From NCBI RefSeq assembly GCF_022458985.1, contig NC_061779.1, positions 22,365,001 to 22,429,000 on the forward strand: a stretch of DNA of 64,000 nt. The letters run 5' to 3'. The notes under the pieces are model-generated. The model searched no databases. It saw nothing but the letters and a program-made list of their open reading frames with translations, and was not told the DNA's origin. The stretch comes from Mugil cephalus (lineage: Eukaryota > Chordata > Actinopteri > Mugiliformes > Mugilidae). Of the stretch, positions 10,906 through 23,600 are shown piece after piece. How positions within the stretch are numbered: the stretch's first letter is position 1; every line of letters begins with the position of its first letter. A program made the translations under genes and the position numbers.

Positions 10906-12206
10906 TCAGTCTGCATTTTCTTGTGATCTAAGCTTCTGTATGGCCGCAGCACCATCTTCTCTGAGTTTGTAGCCTCTCAGTTCTGTCCGAAGCTCACCAG
11001 GTTTTGGTGGGACTTCTGGTATACTCTGAAAAATAAATAGGAAGCACTATTAAACACATATTAAAGATGTAGGACATTTTAACATAAGTCTTCAGTAATG
11101 AATGTGATTGGTTAATTAAATTACCAACAAGTGCACTAGAGGGTCAACAATGAGGCGATCCCCAAAACAGGGATGATTTACAGGTGTAGGCTGCTGACAT
11201 TTCTACCCCATCATTTCTGACTATTTTCGCACGCATTTGGCTAGAGTCAGTATCCCTACTGGTAGCATGGGGCAATACCTGGACTCTACTGGAAGGTTAG
11301 TGGCCAAACAATCAGAAACAGACTTCATGAGGGTGGCCTGAAGGCCTGATGTCCTCAAGTGAGCCCTGTGCCTACTGCTCCTCACCGTGGGGCTCGACTG
11401 GCATTTGCCATAGAACACCACTATCAGCAGGTTCGGCACTGGCGCCCTGTGCTTTTTACAGATGAGAGCAGGTTCACTCTGAGCATGTGACAGATGTGAA
11501 AGGGCCTGGAGAAGCCATTGAGAACATAATGCTGCCTGAAACATCGTTCAACATGACCAGTTTGGTGGTGGGTCAGTGGTGGTCTGGGTATGCATATCCA
11601 TGGAGGGATGAACAGACCTCTACGGGCTAGACAACGACACCCTGAGTGCTATTAGGTATCAGGATGAAATCCTTGGACTCATTGTCAGACCCAGTGCTGA
11701 TGGAGTAGGTCCTAGGTTCGGCCTGGTGCACAACAATGAGATCATGGAGGCAGTTCCTGGAAGATGAAGGAACGGAAACCACTGACTGACCTAAATCCAA
11801 GAGAACACCTCTGAGACATTAGCTTTATGTTAACGTGGCACTCTCATATCTGCAGTGCAGGGACTGAAAAATCTATTGGGAATGCAAGAAAATAAAAGCT
11901 GACTGGACTCAAGTGGACACATGACACACACAATACACAGTGCTAGCAGATATGGCTGCTTCATTGTAGGTGAGGTTTTCTCAAAAACAAGTACTGATCT
12001 TTTTGGCACCCCAAGCTTTTGCAGAGTTGTTTATTGGTTCAATCTACAGAAAACTCAAACCATCAACTGTTTAAAAAGGTTTATTCTCTCTCTCTCACCA
12101 AATCAGGTAGGTAGTATTGGTGGACGACCTGTGCTCCTGCAAACATGGCCAGGACACTGGCTGCAAACAGCCTGCCGTACCGAGGCCAAGGCACACCAGC
12201 TGGCAT
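10906..12206 (-). CDS. uqcc6: UQCC6 (Brawnin), complex III assembly microprotein
   Basis: Homologue of human C12orf73/UQCC6, a roughly 71-residue inner-membrane microprotein needed for respiratory complex III assembly (known of the family). Two coding exons, 12099-12206 and 10906-11025, encode 75 residues. The start MPAGVPWPRYGRLFAASVLA parallels human MPAGVPW...; one transmembrane helix spans about 13-29. After the junction comes SIPEVPPKPGELRTELRGYK, matching the human IPEIPPKRGELKTELLG motif. The C-terminal tail (LREDGAAAIQKLRSQENAD) diverges and is slightly longer. A Tc1-like relic fills much of the intron. Its right neighbour tdg is divergent; human C12orf73 also lies near TDG, which supports the call. 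Confidence 0.92.
11150..11825 (+). mobile_element. Second Tc1/IS630-type transposase relic
   Basis: Plus-strand sequence matches from memory another common teleost Tc1-like transposase. Around 11445 it still reads VLFTDESRFTLS, containing the first catalytic Asp of the DDE triad. Near 11800 the region around the third catalytic residue is recognisable (DLNPREHL, with an Arg where the family has Ile). Large internal deletions and several frame breaks are present, and terminal repeats are not obvious. It lies in the single coding intron of uqcc6. Confidence 0.65.
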
Positions 12207-13729
12207 CTTCACAGACTCAACCTGGACACAAAGATGAGTGCACAAATCTAACAACATCATTAAATCATCTCATAATTCAAATGCGTCTGAAATACTGCAG
12301 CATATTTGTATTGTATATGACACAGAGATTTTATCAACTCTTTTATATATAATTGATTACCTTTATAAACACCTGACCTCAAGCTGTTACTAGAGATAGC
12401 TGCCAAACAATGTCAATTAAAGTTCTTAAATTAAATAGAAATGTTATTCTTAAGGTGATCACGGTCAATCACGGTGAATTAGATTTTCTAGCTAATTAAC
12501 CGTTAAACGTTGGTGCTTTGATACCACAACATGCTAGACTACAATGTACTGTGTGTGTGACCTACACATGAACTACTGTCAAGAAGGCCACTGTCAACAA
12601 TTAGCATTGGGTTAAGAGCTGCAAGTTTAAACGCCTGTAGGACTCACACTTTAAACATGGAACGAAATATAACCTGACATGACGTGAACATGTAAACCCT
12701 TACCTTGTTTATTTCACTGACAAACAGGCAAATGGAAGTAGCATGAAGCCTTTCCCATCATGTAACACAAAATGCTGGTCACTGGGAAGCACCAGCACGT
12801 AGGTTACCGTGTTTAGCTAACACGATTTGAAAAAAAATCGAGAGTTCTCACTCCGCCCTTATTTACTGCTGCTAAGATGTAATGAGAAACATTAGCTTAC
12901 AAAGAGCGTGGTTAAAATGTTTGACACAAGCACACTGGGGAAATAACCCTGTATATTACACAAAGTGTTGTTTGTTTGCTCTTGGTAATTAGGACTTCGA
13001 TTTTTCGCAGTCTGTGTTTATTTTCTAGATGTTTGTAATGTTTCTGCGGAGTGACGAGCGACACCTAAACACACCATCTTCGGCCTCCACTTTCTTCTTC
13101 TACTGAATAAATTTCCGTTGGTGCATTTATATCAACACGCCTTTCGACATCTAGCGGTACTTTTGGTGAACTCACACAATCTGTGTGTAAGGTTCGATAA
13201 ACCTCGGTGTGTTTATAAGAGTTCAGAAATGCTAATTAGTCGGTACTAATTTGTTGATCACATACCAATCGTATAATTAATGTTACAGTCGTTTTATTTT
13301 AAAATGTTAAAAATGTACGAGTCTGACTTGTGCAGTTCGCCCGGAGGCCATGAGGTGGCGGTAAGCTTCCAGTTAACCCGATCAAAGCGAAATGTTGAGC
13401 GTTTAAATGGTCTTTGTTTTGGGAGGTTTCCCTACCCCCCGTTTCCTTATTTGAAAACTAAAGAAAAAAATGTATGACAGGTATGTTACTTTGTTCATTT
13501 CTACTTGTTTTTTGTTCATATAGAGCTCGTTTGCTTTATCAAGACAGCCGTAGGTCTATGTAATGTTGTTAGCTAACCCTTCGTATAGCAGCTTCCGTCC
13601 GTCTTTGTGCCAGCAGTGAGCTGTATGTGCTACGGCTTATATTATATATACATTATATATCATATTACATGCGGCTTGTATCTGGCAACAGAATGAATTT
13701 TAATGCATTGAAATAAGTCAACAGTTAAG
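12207..13729. promoter_or_regulatory. uqcc6 / tdg copy 1 divergent promoter region
   Basis: This 1.5-kb gap separates the start codons of two divergent genes. No other coding exon is seen. A donor-like CAG|GTATGT near 13479 could end an untranslated first exon of tdg copy 1, and an acceptor-like AG lies just before its ATG. Transcription starts cannot be fixed from sequence alone. Confidence 0.4.
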
Positions 13730-16700
13730 ATGGAGGAAAAGCAGTTTACATCACTGACGGTTCCCACGGATTATTTTCAGCAGTGGTGAGTTGGTGCTGG
13801 AGGTGGCAGGAGGTCTCGGGAACTTCTCATGTTATCTCGTCATTTTCATGCATGGTGGAGGAAGAATATAATCATCCGACACATGACATTACCCACTCAA
13901 TATTCAACATTGTAGCAAGTGATAGTGTAAATATGAAGGATTGTAAATATACTGTCAAAAGAGAATGCAATAGGTTTAATTTTTCTCAATGGGAATACAG
14001 GATCATCAATTAGTTATGATGGAAGTTATGGACCATCAACATTTGGTAATTACACAATGTGATTATCATGTTTTATTGTCTTTACCATAGAGATAGTTTG
14101 AAAATTTTAAAGGGACATTTAAATTAAATACAAAAGTGTTCATGTACGTTATCCAGCAGTTATTACACCATTATTTGCTACAGGCCTTATTAAAGCACCT
14201 GCAGTAGCTTGTAGTCGGATCGAATGAATGGTTGTAGCTGTAAAATAAACACATGCTTGATTTCGCATCATCGTATTTGCACAGTCACAAAGTCCTGTTA
14301 AATGTTCGTATACCTTCATTCCATTCTGGTCAAGTAAGTTTCAAAGTGAATATTTGTGGGTGAAGTGAGTGTTTGATGCAATACGCTCAAAAAAAAGAAA
14401 GAAAAAGAAAATAGTTTAGGAGTCAGATTTGTTTAAAAAGCAGTAAACAAAATGCAGAGAATGTGAACCGTTGTGTACCAGTGCATGTATGTTTGTGAGG
14501 ATTGTGTCTTGTGTGCGTAAGTTTTCCTCACCTCGCTTCCTTGCACACCTCACTGAGCCTCATTTCTCCTCGTGTCTGGGCCCTTCTTTCTCTCACCCTC
14601 TTCATTTTTTTTTCTTTCTTTCTTTCCTCACTTTATCAGGTACCAGTCCAGCCAGCAGCACCCCGAGGCGCAGCATGTGATGTCATATCACAACATGGGC
14701 CATTACACGGAGGGTCCTGCGGATGAGCCCGTCATGACGGAGCTGTCTGTCCACAGAGATCCGCCTGTTTACCAGGAGCCTTTTTACCAGAACTACCCTC
14801 AGTTCCCAAATCACTACCAGGAGCAGAACTGGCAGCAGAATTTCAGGGAGCAGCAGCAGCAGCAGCAACAACAACAACAGCAGCAGCAGCAGTATCCTCC
14901 AGTCCTGCACCAGCCACAGCATCAACATACGACGCAGCAGCCGGAGCCAAGTGTTCATCACCAGCTTCAGCCCCCTGGTCCCCCTCAAGGTAATGGAGGA
15001 GTTAATCAATCAGAGTAGTTTTCGTCAAGATGGTTTAATCTTTAATCTTACCTGTTTTCTTTGAGCTCATTAGGAAGAGTGTCATGTTGTCTTATTCTGT
15101 TTGAGAGCAGGCAAATATCCTCAAAACTCATTGCATTAAAACCAGCTTGATGTATAAATATCCCTACGAGTGTATTGTCTGATTTCCTGTCGTTTCCCGT
15201 CAGGATCTGCTAGTTTTGTGTTGTACATTTAGTTACAATATGAAATAGAACTTTCCTAAAAGTACTGTGTTCTGTGGACTGCACTAAAGACTTCTTCTTG
15301 CTGTTTAAAAGAATAAAATACACATCACTCATCTGTTTCCGCCTTGTCCTTTGAGCCGCCGTGACACCTTAACGAGTCTCCCCTCTTGGTCGCAGCCGTG
15401 ACACCAGTGAAGAAGAAGCGAGGTCGACCTCCCAAACAGCAGACTGAGGATGGTGAGACACAGGAGGAGGAGGACGAGGCCGAGGCAGCCAAAAAAGCCA
15501 AGAGGGCTCTCAACCGCTTCAACGGCATGTCGGTGGCCGAAGTCATGGCCAAAACTCTGCCAGATGTTATAACCTACAATCTCGACATATTGATAGTGAG
15601 TTATTTACTGGGAATCTCTTAAGAATGTATAGATTTTTCTTTGTGATTTTTTTTATTTGTAATATGGTTTAGGTTTGAGGAACAAAAAAAAAAAAAATGC
15701 AGTTTTTACATATGTTGTCATGGAAACTGCTCTGTTTTTTCCCCCCTCAGATTGGAATTAACCCAGGACTATTGTCAGCCTACAAAGGACACCATTATCC
15801 AAACCCAGGAAATCACTTCTGTATGTTGAAATTCAATTTCATTATTGACTACAGGGAATACCTGGCAGCACTGTCTTTTCATTACTTCTCCCCTGTCGCA
15901 CCCAGCATGGCTCCATCATTACAAATGTGTGACATAACGTTGTACCTTTCAGTCTGATGAGGTTCAGCCATAAAAAATATGTCTTGGGTTTTAATATTAT
16001 ACGTATCTGTGTACATATCATGTAGAATCAGTGAAGCAAGCTGACCACAGGTAGCACAGTATTCATGAGAACCATCGTTGAGATACTGCTTTTTAGAATA
16101 AGGGCCAGAGATCGTTGAAATCCACACTTTGTTCTTCTGAAATATTACTTTGTACTTTTTTTCTGTGATTTATATCATCTTTTGCATGTATGATGTTCAT
16201 GTTTTATTTAGTATTTGTGGTTAGGCAGGCTGATTCTTGTTCTTTTTGTTTCATCAGCTCACTAAAACCAAGCTTGCACTGGTGTCTGTGCTGACATATT
16301 CCTGTCGATTCAGTGCAGCTTGAGTCTGGACCGTGAGGAAAGTTTAATCTCCACCTATCGTTGTGTGTGCAGGGAAATGTCTGTTTCTGTCTGGTCTGAC
16401 TGACCAACAGCTCAACTACACGCACGACCAGAGTCTGCCTGAGCAATACAGCATCGGCTTCACCAACATGGTGGAAAGGACCACACCCGGCAGCAAGGAC
16501 CTCTCCAGGTAGTAAAAACAAACACTCAATGTGCTGTAAGAAGTAAAAAAATTAGACTTAGGATTTATTTATGGGGCAAGTTCCAACTGATATAATGAAT
16601 ATATACTTCTTCACCAACTGCATAGTCCTACAACCAAGGTGAACAATTTTGAACAAATTTAACTCCACAGATGACGTGTATCCCCACGGGGCTGTTACTG

Positions 16701-18286
16701 ATCTGATCACCACATAAACACATTTAGTTGTTTTATTTTGCGAACTGAAGCCACCGTAGACTACGTCCACACCAGTATCTCTGTCTTTGAGAGTCTTTAT
16801 TTCCGTTCTAACAATCCTGAAAACACATATTTTGAATCGGTCATTGAGGCTGATCAGGGCTGAAATGGGTATTCAAAAGTTTTCTCACAGCTTCAGAAGG
16901 ACCCCCATGGTCGTCCCCACCAGTCACTGGCTGTTTCAAGCCTCACCAGAAAATATAATAGTGCCACTGGAATCTTTGCAAATAACCTGAATATTAGCGT
17001 GGATCCTGTGCCTGTACAGTAAGCATTAGTTGCATGATAAAATGCAGAACAACTCACAGACAATGAGGGCATGAACCCCCTGTAACTATTTATTCATATC
17101 TATATACATTTACATATATATCCATTAAATTAACTCGTGGTAATGGTTCCGTAAAATATTCACATAATAAGAGGAAGAGTATAAGTCAGGGAAGGATACG
17201 CAGAGACTGACAAATCCAGCCAGGAAGCAAACGTCTGTGTCATTGTCTCCAAAAGTCCAACCTGTCCAGACTAAAACTAAAGTGAGGACGGACGGTTTCT
17301 CAGTCTTAAACGGGTCCTAAAGAATAGCATGGATGCTAAATAAATGCTAAAATAAACTTTTGTATCATAAGTGAGCACATAAGTGAGGCCCTGGCCTCTG
17401 CCTGAATCCCAGATCTACTGTATTGTAATACAACGCATCACATGAAAAAAAGAAAGAACAAATTGTTTGCTGTTGAACTTTTTTTTGAATCCTTTTTTTG
17501 TCCCAGTAAGGAGATTCGTGAAGGAGGACGACAGTTACTTGACAAGCTGCAGAAATACAAGCCATTAATAGCAGCTTTTAATGGAAAAGGTAAAAATAAT
17601 TCCTTCAAACATGACACCACTGGATTTCTGTCTGTTCATTGATAAAAGCTCAGCGTGCATTTGGCGGTGACAGTGTTTGTGCATTTTGCAGGTATTTATG
17701 AAATCTTCTGCAAAGAAACCTTTGGTGTGAAGGCCAAGAACCTCGAGTTTGGTCTGCAGCCCTACAAAATCCCAGAGACCGAAACAGTATGTGGAGACAG
17801 AAACTGTGTTGCGTTTGAACCGCGCTCCATTCTGTGGCAAAAATCCTGACAGGGTATTTCCTTTTTCTTAGGTGTGCTACTTAATGCCATCTTCCAGCCC
17901 CCGCTGTGCCCAGTTTCCCCGCGCGCAAGATAAGGTGCATTTCTATATCAAGCTGAAGGAACTGCGAGACCAGATGAAAGGCGTGATACCTCCACAGGAG
18001 GTGCAAGAGACTGAGTACTCCTTCGACCTTCAGCTCGCTAAAGGTAAATAACGTACTCCTATGCAGTCCGACTGACACACCAGGCGTCAGTCGGCTTTTC
18101 CTTGTGTGGCTCAGCCGAACATAAGGATTCGCCTGTCATTGACATTTTACAGTTTTGATCTCTGATGAACTCACTGCTGATGATTTTGATGATTTTGCAG
18201 AGGATGCTAAGAGGATTTCAATCAAAGAGGAGCAGTTGGACCCGGAGTATGAAAGCTGTAGTGGGACGATGCAAGGCAAAGAGTGA
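13730..18286 (+). CDS. tdg: Thymine-DNA glycosylase, tandem copy 1
   Basis: Mismatch-specific uracil/thymine glycosylase; the family removes T or U opposite G, and 5-formyl- and 5-carboxylcytosine, in repair and active demethylation. Nine coding exons join in phase: 13730-13785, 14640-14989, 15396-15595, 15751-15820, 16373-16508, 17507-17589, 17692-17786, 17872-18043 and 18201-18286 (415 residues). The N-terminal tail has 14 glutamines at about 90-103 and an AT-hook (KKKRGRPPK, 141-149). Catalytic motif GINPG has its Asn at 206. [28 protein letters not shown] and the Arg of the penetrating loop (SSPRCAQ) are present. Relative to human there is Ala145 to Ser and Ala274 to Pro (numbers counted from Asn140). 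The sumoylation-type site IKEE is kept (Lys396), but the protein stops 20 residues later and lacks the QWMTQSF tail of copy 2. Confidence 0.95.
14851..14892 (+). repeat. tdg: CAG/CAA repeat encoding polyglutamine
   Basis: Fourteen glutamine codons inside coding exon 2 of tdg copy 1: five CAG, four CAA, five CAG. The CAA interruption should slow repeat-length change. Copy 2 has no equivalent run. Confidence 0.95.
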
Positions 18287-20638
18287 GAAGAGAAAAGAAG
18301 AGGCCGATCTGCTGTAGCACTCAGGTAGCTGCACTGTGATTCAGTTTAATTGAATGGAAATGAAACGGGAGAGTCTGATGTTTCAGCAGCCAAACCACTG
18401 TTCTGATGTTCTAAAGTGATTTGGAAGTCTGATTTAGTCGTTCATATATAACACAGACATAAGTTGAACACATGAGAAACTTTAAAATATTTTAGGGTTG
18501 GTCTATAGCAGTGCACTGACTATAAATCCATCATTATTGTGGTCTCTTGCAGAAAAGGACATTGTAGGCTGGTCAGCAGACAACATCACGTGGAACCACC
18601 ACACCTGGGCAAATCTGCTCAAAAGATACCAAATATCAGCTGAACCAGTAGCACAACACACCAGTGAGGGGAAAAACTAACTCCACAACAGAAGAGAGGC
18701 CGCGCTGTTCCTGAAGCATCACAATGTTACGCACAAGAGAGAAAGTGCCCACGTTTTCTACCACTCGGACTGTGCATGTTTTCTTGGTGTTATTTTTATC
18801 ACAATGTATTTATTGCATTTTGTATGATACGTGTTTCCAGTGACTTATTTTGTATTTTGATAGAATGGTATTTTATGATTTATGGGCTGTATAAATGGAT
18901 AATGGTACTCTGGAATTTCTAATCTGTAAGAACAGAGTTATTAAATCTCTTCTAAAGCTGACGTGTTTACTGTCTCATTGTTTGAGTCGTTCATGTGAAG
19001 CTGCAATGACCTAAGAAAGGACACACGGACACTCACCGGTACTCTGAAAGAATGATTGATGCTTCTTCACCAATAGAAACTAAGTTTTATAATGAAGGAT
19101 TGATTTGTTAGTTGGATGGTTCCGTTATCAACGCTTGGTACATACAGAAAACCACAATTTCGTGAACTGAAATAGTAATAACACAGGGTTGTGGGTGCAT
19201 AGTTGTAGTCTGCACTGGGTTCTATCACTACAAATCATTTAGATATTTGAGAGCAATAATGAATCTCGTTTTCATAAGTGAGGGGTTCACGGTGCAGTTA
19301 TATTTACCCTATCAGAAGTACATGAACAAATGTCCTGTAATGTTGTTATTGACTAACTTGTGACTAACTTTGTGAAGCCTCTTGTTTCTAACGTTGACTT
19401 AATAATGAAAGAAGAAACGCGATCAATAAAACTGGCCCATTTTGAACCCAGTGTTGAAAAATTTAACCCACTTATTACTTTTATTATCCATATTTTGTTT
19501 ATTCTGTTCAAATTCACAAAAGAAGATTTATATTATTGTTACCTTAATCTGTATAACAAAAGTTGTAATCTTTTATTCTTATTCTTGTAGTCACCGGTCA
19601 AATTAAAAACTAAAAAAAACTACCCTACCAATTCAATACTTAAAACCCAACGATCAGCCAATAGAAAACAACCTCACTGAGTTTAAAAGTCGAGCAGCTC
19701 GTACCAATGTTAAAACGGGTGCCTGTCTCTTTTTATGTGTTTGTGGTTTCCTGGCGCAAGTTTAGGTTTTCAGCATAGTCTTTAAACTGTGTATTTTTTA
19801 TTTAGTCAAAAATATATTCAGTGGATGAATATATGTTTTATTGAGTGATTCTTCATGATTGTAGTCAAAGAGGGTTTTCTTAATCCCCCTACGCCTTAGA
19901 CTTGAGCTCTCCCGGTGTCAGAGTTGACCGGCAGGGTTGTCATGTCTTTGTTGCCTCTGTAGCATTTTAATTTTGTGGGTAGAAGTGCGACGTAGATGGA
20001 AAAATAACAGTTATCTTCGGAGAAGAAACTCGCTGTAATCTTGACCCCCAAAAGGTAAGTTTGAGGCTAAAAAGTGCTGTAAATTACGAACAGTGTGTTT
20101 GTTGGAAATCTCAGTGGAAGGGAAACCATTCATCCGTGCTAAGGTAGCTTAGCAGCTAGCTGATGGCTAACATTAGCTGTAGTTGTGGCACGGGCTGTGA
20201 GGAGATGTTAAAAAAAAAGCTATTCGCGTTATCTTCTTGAAACGCGTATTTGAAATGAGATGAGTCTACATCTCGTACCCCAGGCTGCCCCCACTTTGTT
20301 AAAATCAAGCAGCATAGTTTACATCCGTGTTAGCACAGCCGTGGCAGAAGAGAAACGTTTTAGCAGGTGCATTAATATTAATGTATTCGCAGAAAATTAT
20401 CATTGACACACTTTACCAATCGACATATAGTAAATGAAGTTCGCCGTTAGTATGTCATTGTCATCCGAGTTACCCTTTGTTTTGTTTATGTTATGCTTCA
20501 TGTTTTGTTTCCTCTTCAATGCGCTGGCACATGCGTTCATTTTCACACACTTAAATGCCAAAGCACATGTCCATCACCCAGCTATGTGACCTCAACATGC
20601 ATATTGATTTATTTGATAAAGTTAAAACCACCCGTAAG
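18287..20638. other. tdg copy 1 3' UTR, spacer and tdg copy 2 promoter
   Basis: A variant poly(A) signal ATTAAA at 18940-18945 probably ends tdg copy 1. An acceptor-like TCTCTTGCAG before 18551 could feed an alternative last exon, but the frame there matches nothing known. GC-richer sequence near 19900-20060 ends in CAAAAG|GTAAGT, a good donor at 20054/20055, and probably is the untranslated first exon of tdg copy 2. No other gene is seen. Confidence 0.5.
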
Positions 20639-23600
20639 ATGGAAGAAAAGCTGAATGGATCACTGCCTGTTGTCTCCCCGGAGTATCTTCATCAGTGGTG
20701 AGTGTTCGTCCTCACCGCAGCGGCCAAACACGAGTCACAGATCAGATCTGCAGACCTCTGAATGGCAAAGTGCGATGAAATGAAATGAAAGCATGTGCAT
20801 CCATTTACTCTTACACGTGAAGCCTTCATTCTCTAACCATTTGTTCGCCGCGAGTGTTGGTTTTCCATGCCTTATAAAAAATAAGTTATACATTACTCCG
20901 CCAATAGTTGAGTGATCTGTATATATTCCTTTTTGAATCATAGATTATCAGAGGGTCTAAACCTTCAGAATATAATTGGTATATACCATAAAACAGTTGC
21001 CAGATTATCCAGTCATCTCGTTATAGTTATAGCTATAACTCAGTGTAGACTTGCGACAACATAACTGCAGTATGCTCTATTTTCATAAAGATAAATATGC
21101 TCTTATTAATGTTGACCTAGTTGTAAAGAGGTGTTGATTCAAATTTAGGGGTATTTTATGCCTGTAGGTTTGGAGGGTATTGAATTATATTGTTTTATGC
21201 TAAAGACTAAAGTCTGTTTCCCATGTTTAGTGTAACCTTATTGGCTTAAAACTCCACTAACAGCTCCCACAAATGCTGTATCACAAATAAGTTGGACATA
21301 ATAACTGGGTTCTTCTAATTGAAGCTGCTCTTTATAAGGGATCAACAGATTCTCATCACTTATAGGAGAAAGTTGTTTTGATTGATTTATTAATTAATTA
21401 TGCATCACTGCTCATTCAAATGTGGAAAATAGTTACATAAACACAAGAAATTACATTGTTTGCATAACCTTCCAATAAAACATTAACCCCACAACACAAC
21501 ACAAGGCACTGCACTGATTGTTGTATTCGTTCTTACCCATGCTCAGACTTTCAATATTCTTTTCACCCCAGGGTCCAGTCTGCCCGGCAGTTTCAGGCTC
21601 TCCAGGCCCAATATTCAAACTTCGACCCGAACCATCAGTTTCACTACCCAGAGAATCAGCCTGGAGAGGCAGCCATGGCGAACATGGCTAATCCAGAACC
21701 CGAGATGGATCAGATGGAGCCGGCCAACTTGACAAAACGTACTGTGATGCCTTCTGAATGACACATCATAACTGTTTAGAGAATTCACTATTTCTGGGTT
21801 GTGAGCAAGATGACTCGGTCATGAAGTGTTAATTAAATGTCAGTAGTAGTAACAGCTAATGAAAATATTGTAACACGGCATGACACTGGTATTCTTGCTA
21901 CAAAGTACACTTTTGGAGGAATGTGTATATATTTAGCATAGTGAAATTATTTTCAGTTGGACTGTAGTTTGCACAAAAGTCTTATATATGTGAGATGGTG
22001 AAACATGGAATTCATTTGAGTGATATTAAGGCAGTATAACGTATAGAAAGAGTCTCCCACAGCAGTTAAGCAAAGCTCCCAGTGACTCTGCCCAGTCGAG
22101 GTTAAAACACTTCTTATTTCTCTTTGTAGCCCCACCTAAAAAGAGAGGCAGAGCAGCACAACCTAAGGAACCGCAGGCACCCAAACCACCAAAAGTCCCA
22201 AAGGCACCAAAGGCGCCAAAGCCACCCAAGCCACCAAAAGTGCCGAAGGCACCAAAGCCTCCGAAAGACCCAAACGCACCTAAAGCAAAACCAGGACCGA
22301 AGCCCAAGAAGGGTGCAGAGGCTCAGGCTGACGGCAAACAGGAGAAGATTGATGAGAGCTTCAAAAAGGTGAAGAGGAAAGTGGACCGCTTCAAAGGAAT
22401 GTCAGAGGAAGAGGTCATGAAAAAGACTCTACCAGACCTGCTAGACTACAACCTGGACTATGTCATCGTAAGATTACATTTTATGCTGATCAGCAGTGAA
22501 GCCAGAGGCTGTGATATTTGAATGCCTTTAACAAGCATTTGCTTTCAGATTGGTATCAATCCTGGGTTGATGGCAGCTTTCATTGGACGATGGTTTCCTG
22601 GTCCTGGAAATCATTTTTGTAAGTTAAACGCATTAATTCTGATTTGTGTAATTGTACAATATGGGCCCTGTGCTGCTAAAAGTGTTATTATTGTAATGGT
22701 TTTAAGGCATGTGTCACTTAAAGTGCTACAGTCTAATACAACTGCTTTGCAATAAATCCTGCTATAACTTTATGCAGGTTATGTGTTCATTGAATTGTAC
22801 ATTATGTTATACATTACATTATGGAGGATGGAGGATGTAGTTGTGGCGCTGTTGAAATGCAACATGAACTAAGCATTCGAGCCTGAAGGTGCGGTTTATT
22901 GCAGGATTTGGAGTCCATTCATTCTGGGCAAATTTATTTAATAAAGTGTTGGTTCAGTGTACATGTAATTGTTTGACCAGCTTTTATCTTGATTTCAGGG
23001 AAATGCTTGTTTCTTTCTGGATTTACTGAGGAGCAGCTGAACCACATGCACGACACCACCCTTCCTGGAAAGTACAAAATGGGCTTCACCAACATGGTGG
23101 CCCGGGCTACACCGGGGAGCAAAGACCTCAGCAGGTATTATAGACTCCTGGGAAAATTAAACCATGCATCGTTAATTTGGGCCGAAGTAGGGGGAAAATA
23201 TAATAACTGAGCGTAGATTTCATGTTTTTTTGCCACAAGGTTTTTGTTGAAATACTATTGTGTAACGATATTTATTCTGTTTTGTTCTCACCAGTAAAGA
23301 GTTGCGTGAAGGCGGCAAAATTCTTGTAGAGAAGCTGAAGAAGTACAGGCCTCTCATTGCTGTGTTCAATGGAAAATGTAAGCTATTCTCGGCTAATGAG
23401 CAACAATTACAACAAAACCGCTATGTGAAATAAAGCTATACCTTTCTGTTTTTTTTTCCACAGGCATCTATGAAATGTTCTGCAGAGAGCTGTTTGGCAA
23501 AAAGCCACAAAAACTTGAATTTGGTCTGCAGCCACACAAAATCCCCGACTGTGACGTGGTGAGAACTCAAATCTGCTCATTTTAAAGCGATCATTAGACA

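Noticed and set aside
11921-12352. 143-residue plus-strand open frame
   Set aside because: It covers the antisense of uqcc6 exon 1 and intron and resembles no known protein.
14683-15009. Minus-strand open frame with a leucine run
   Set aside because: It is the antisense shadow of the CAG/CAA polyglutamine exon of tdg copy 1.
18498-18680. Possible extra tdg copy 1 exon after the acceptor ending at 18550
   Set aside because: The encoded residues match nothing in TDG, and the normal exon already ends in a stop; kept only as a possible alternative end.
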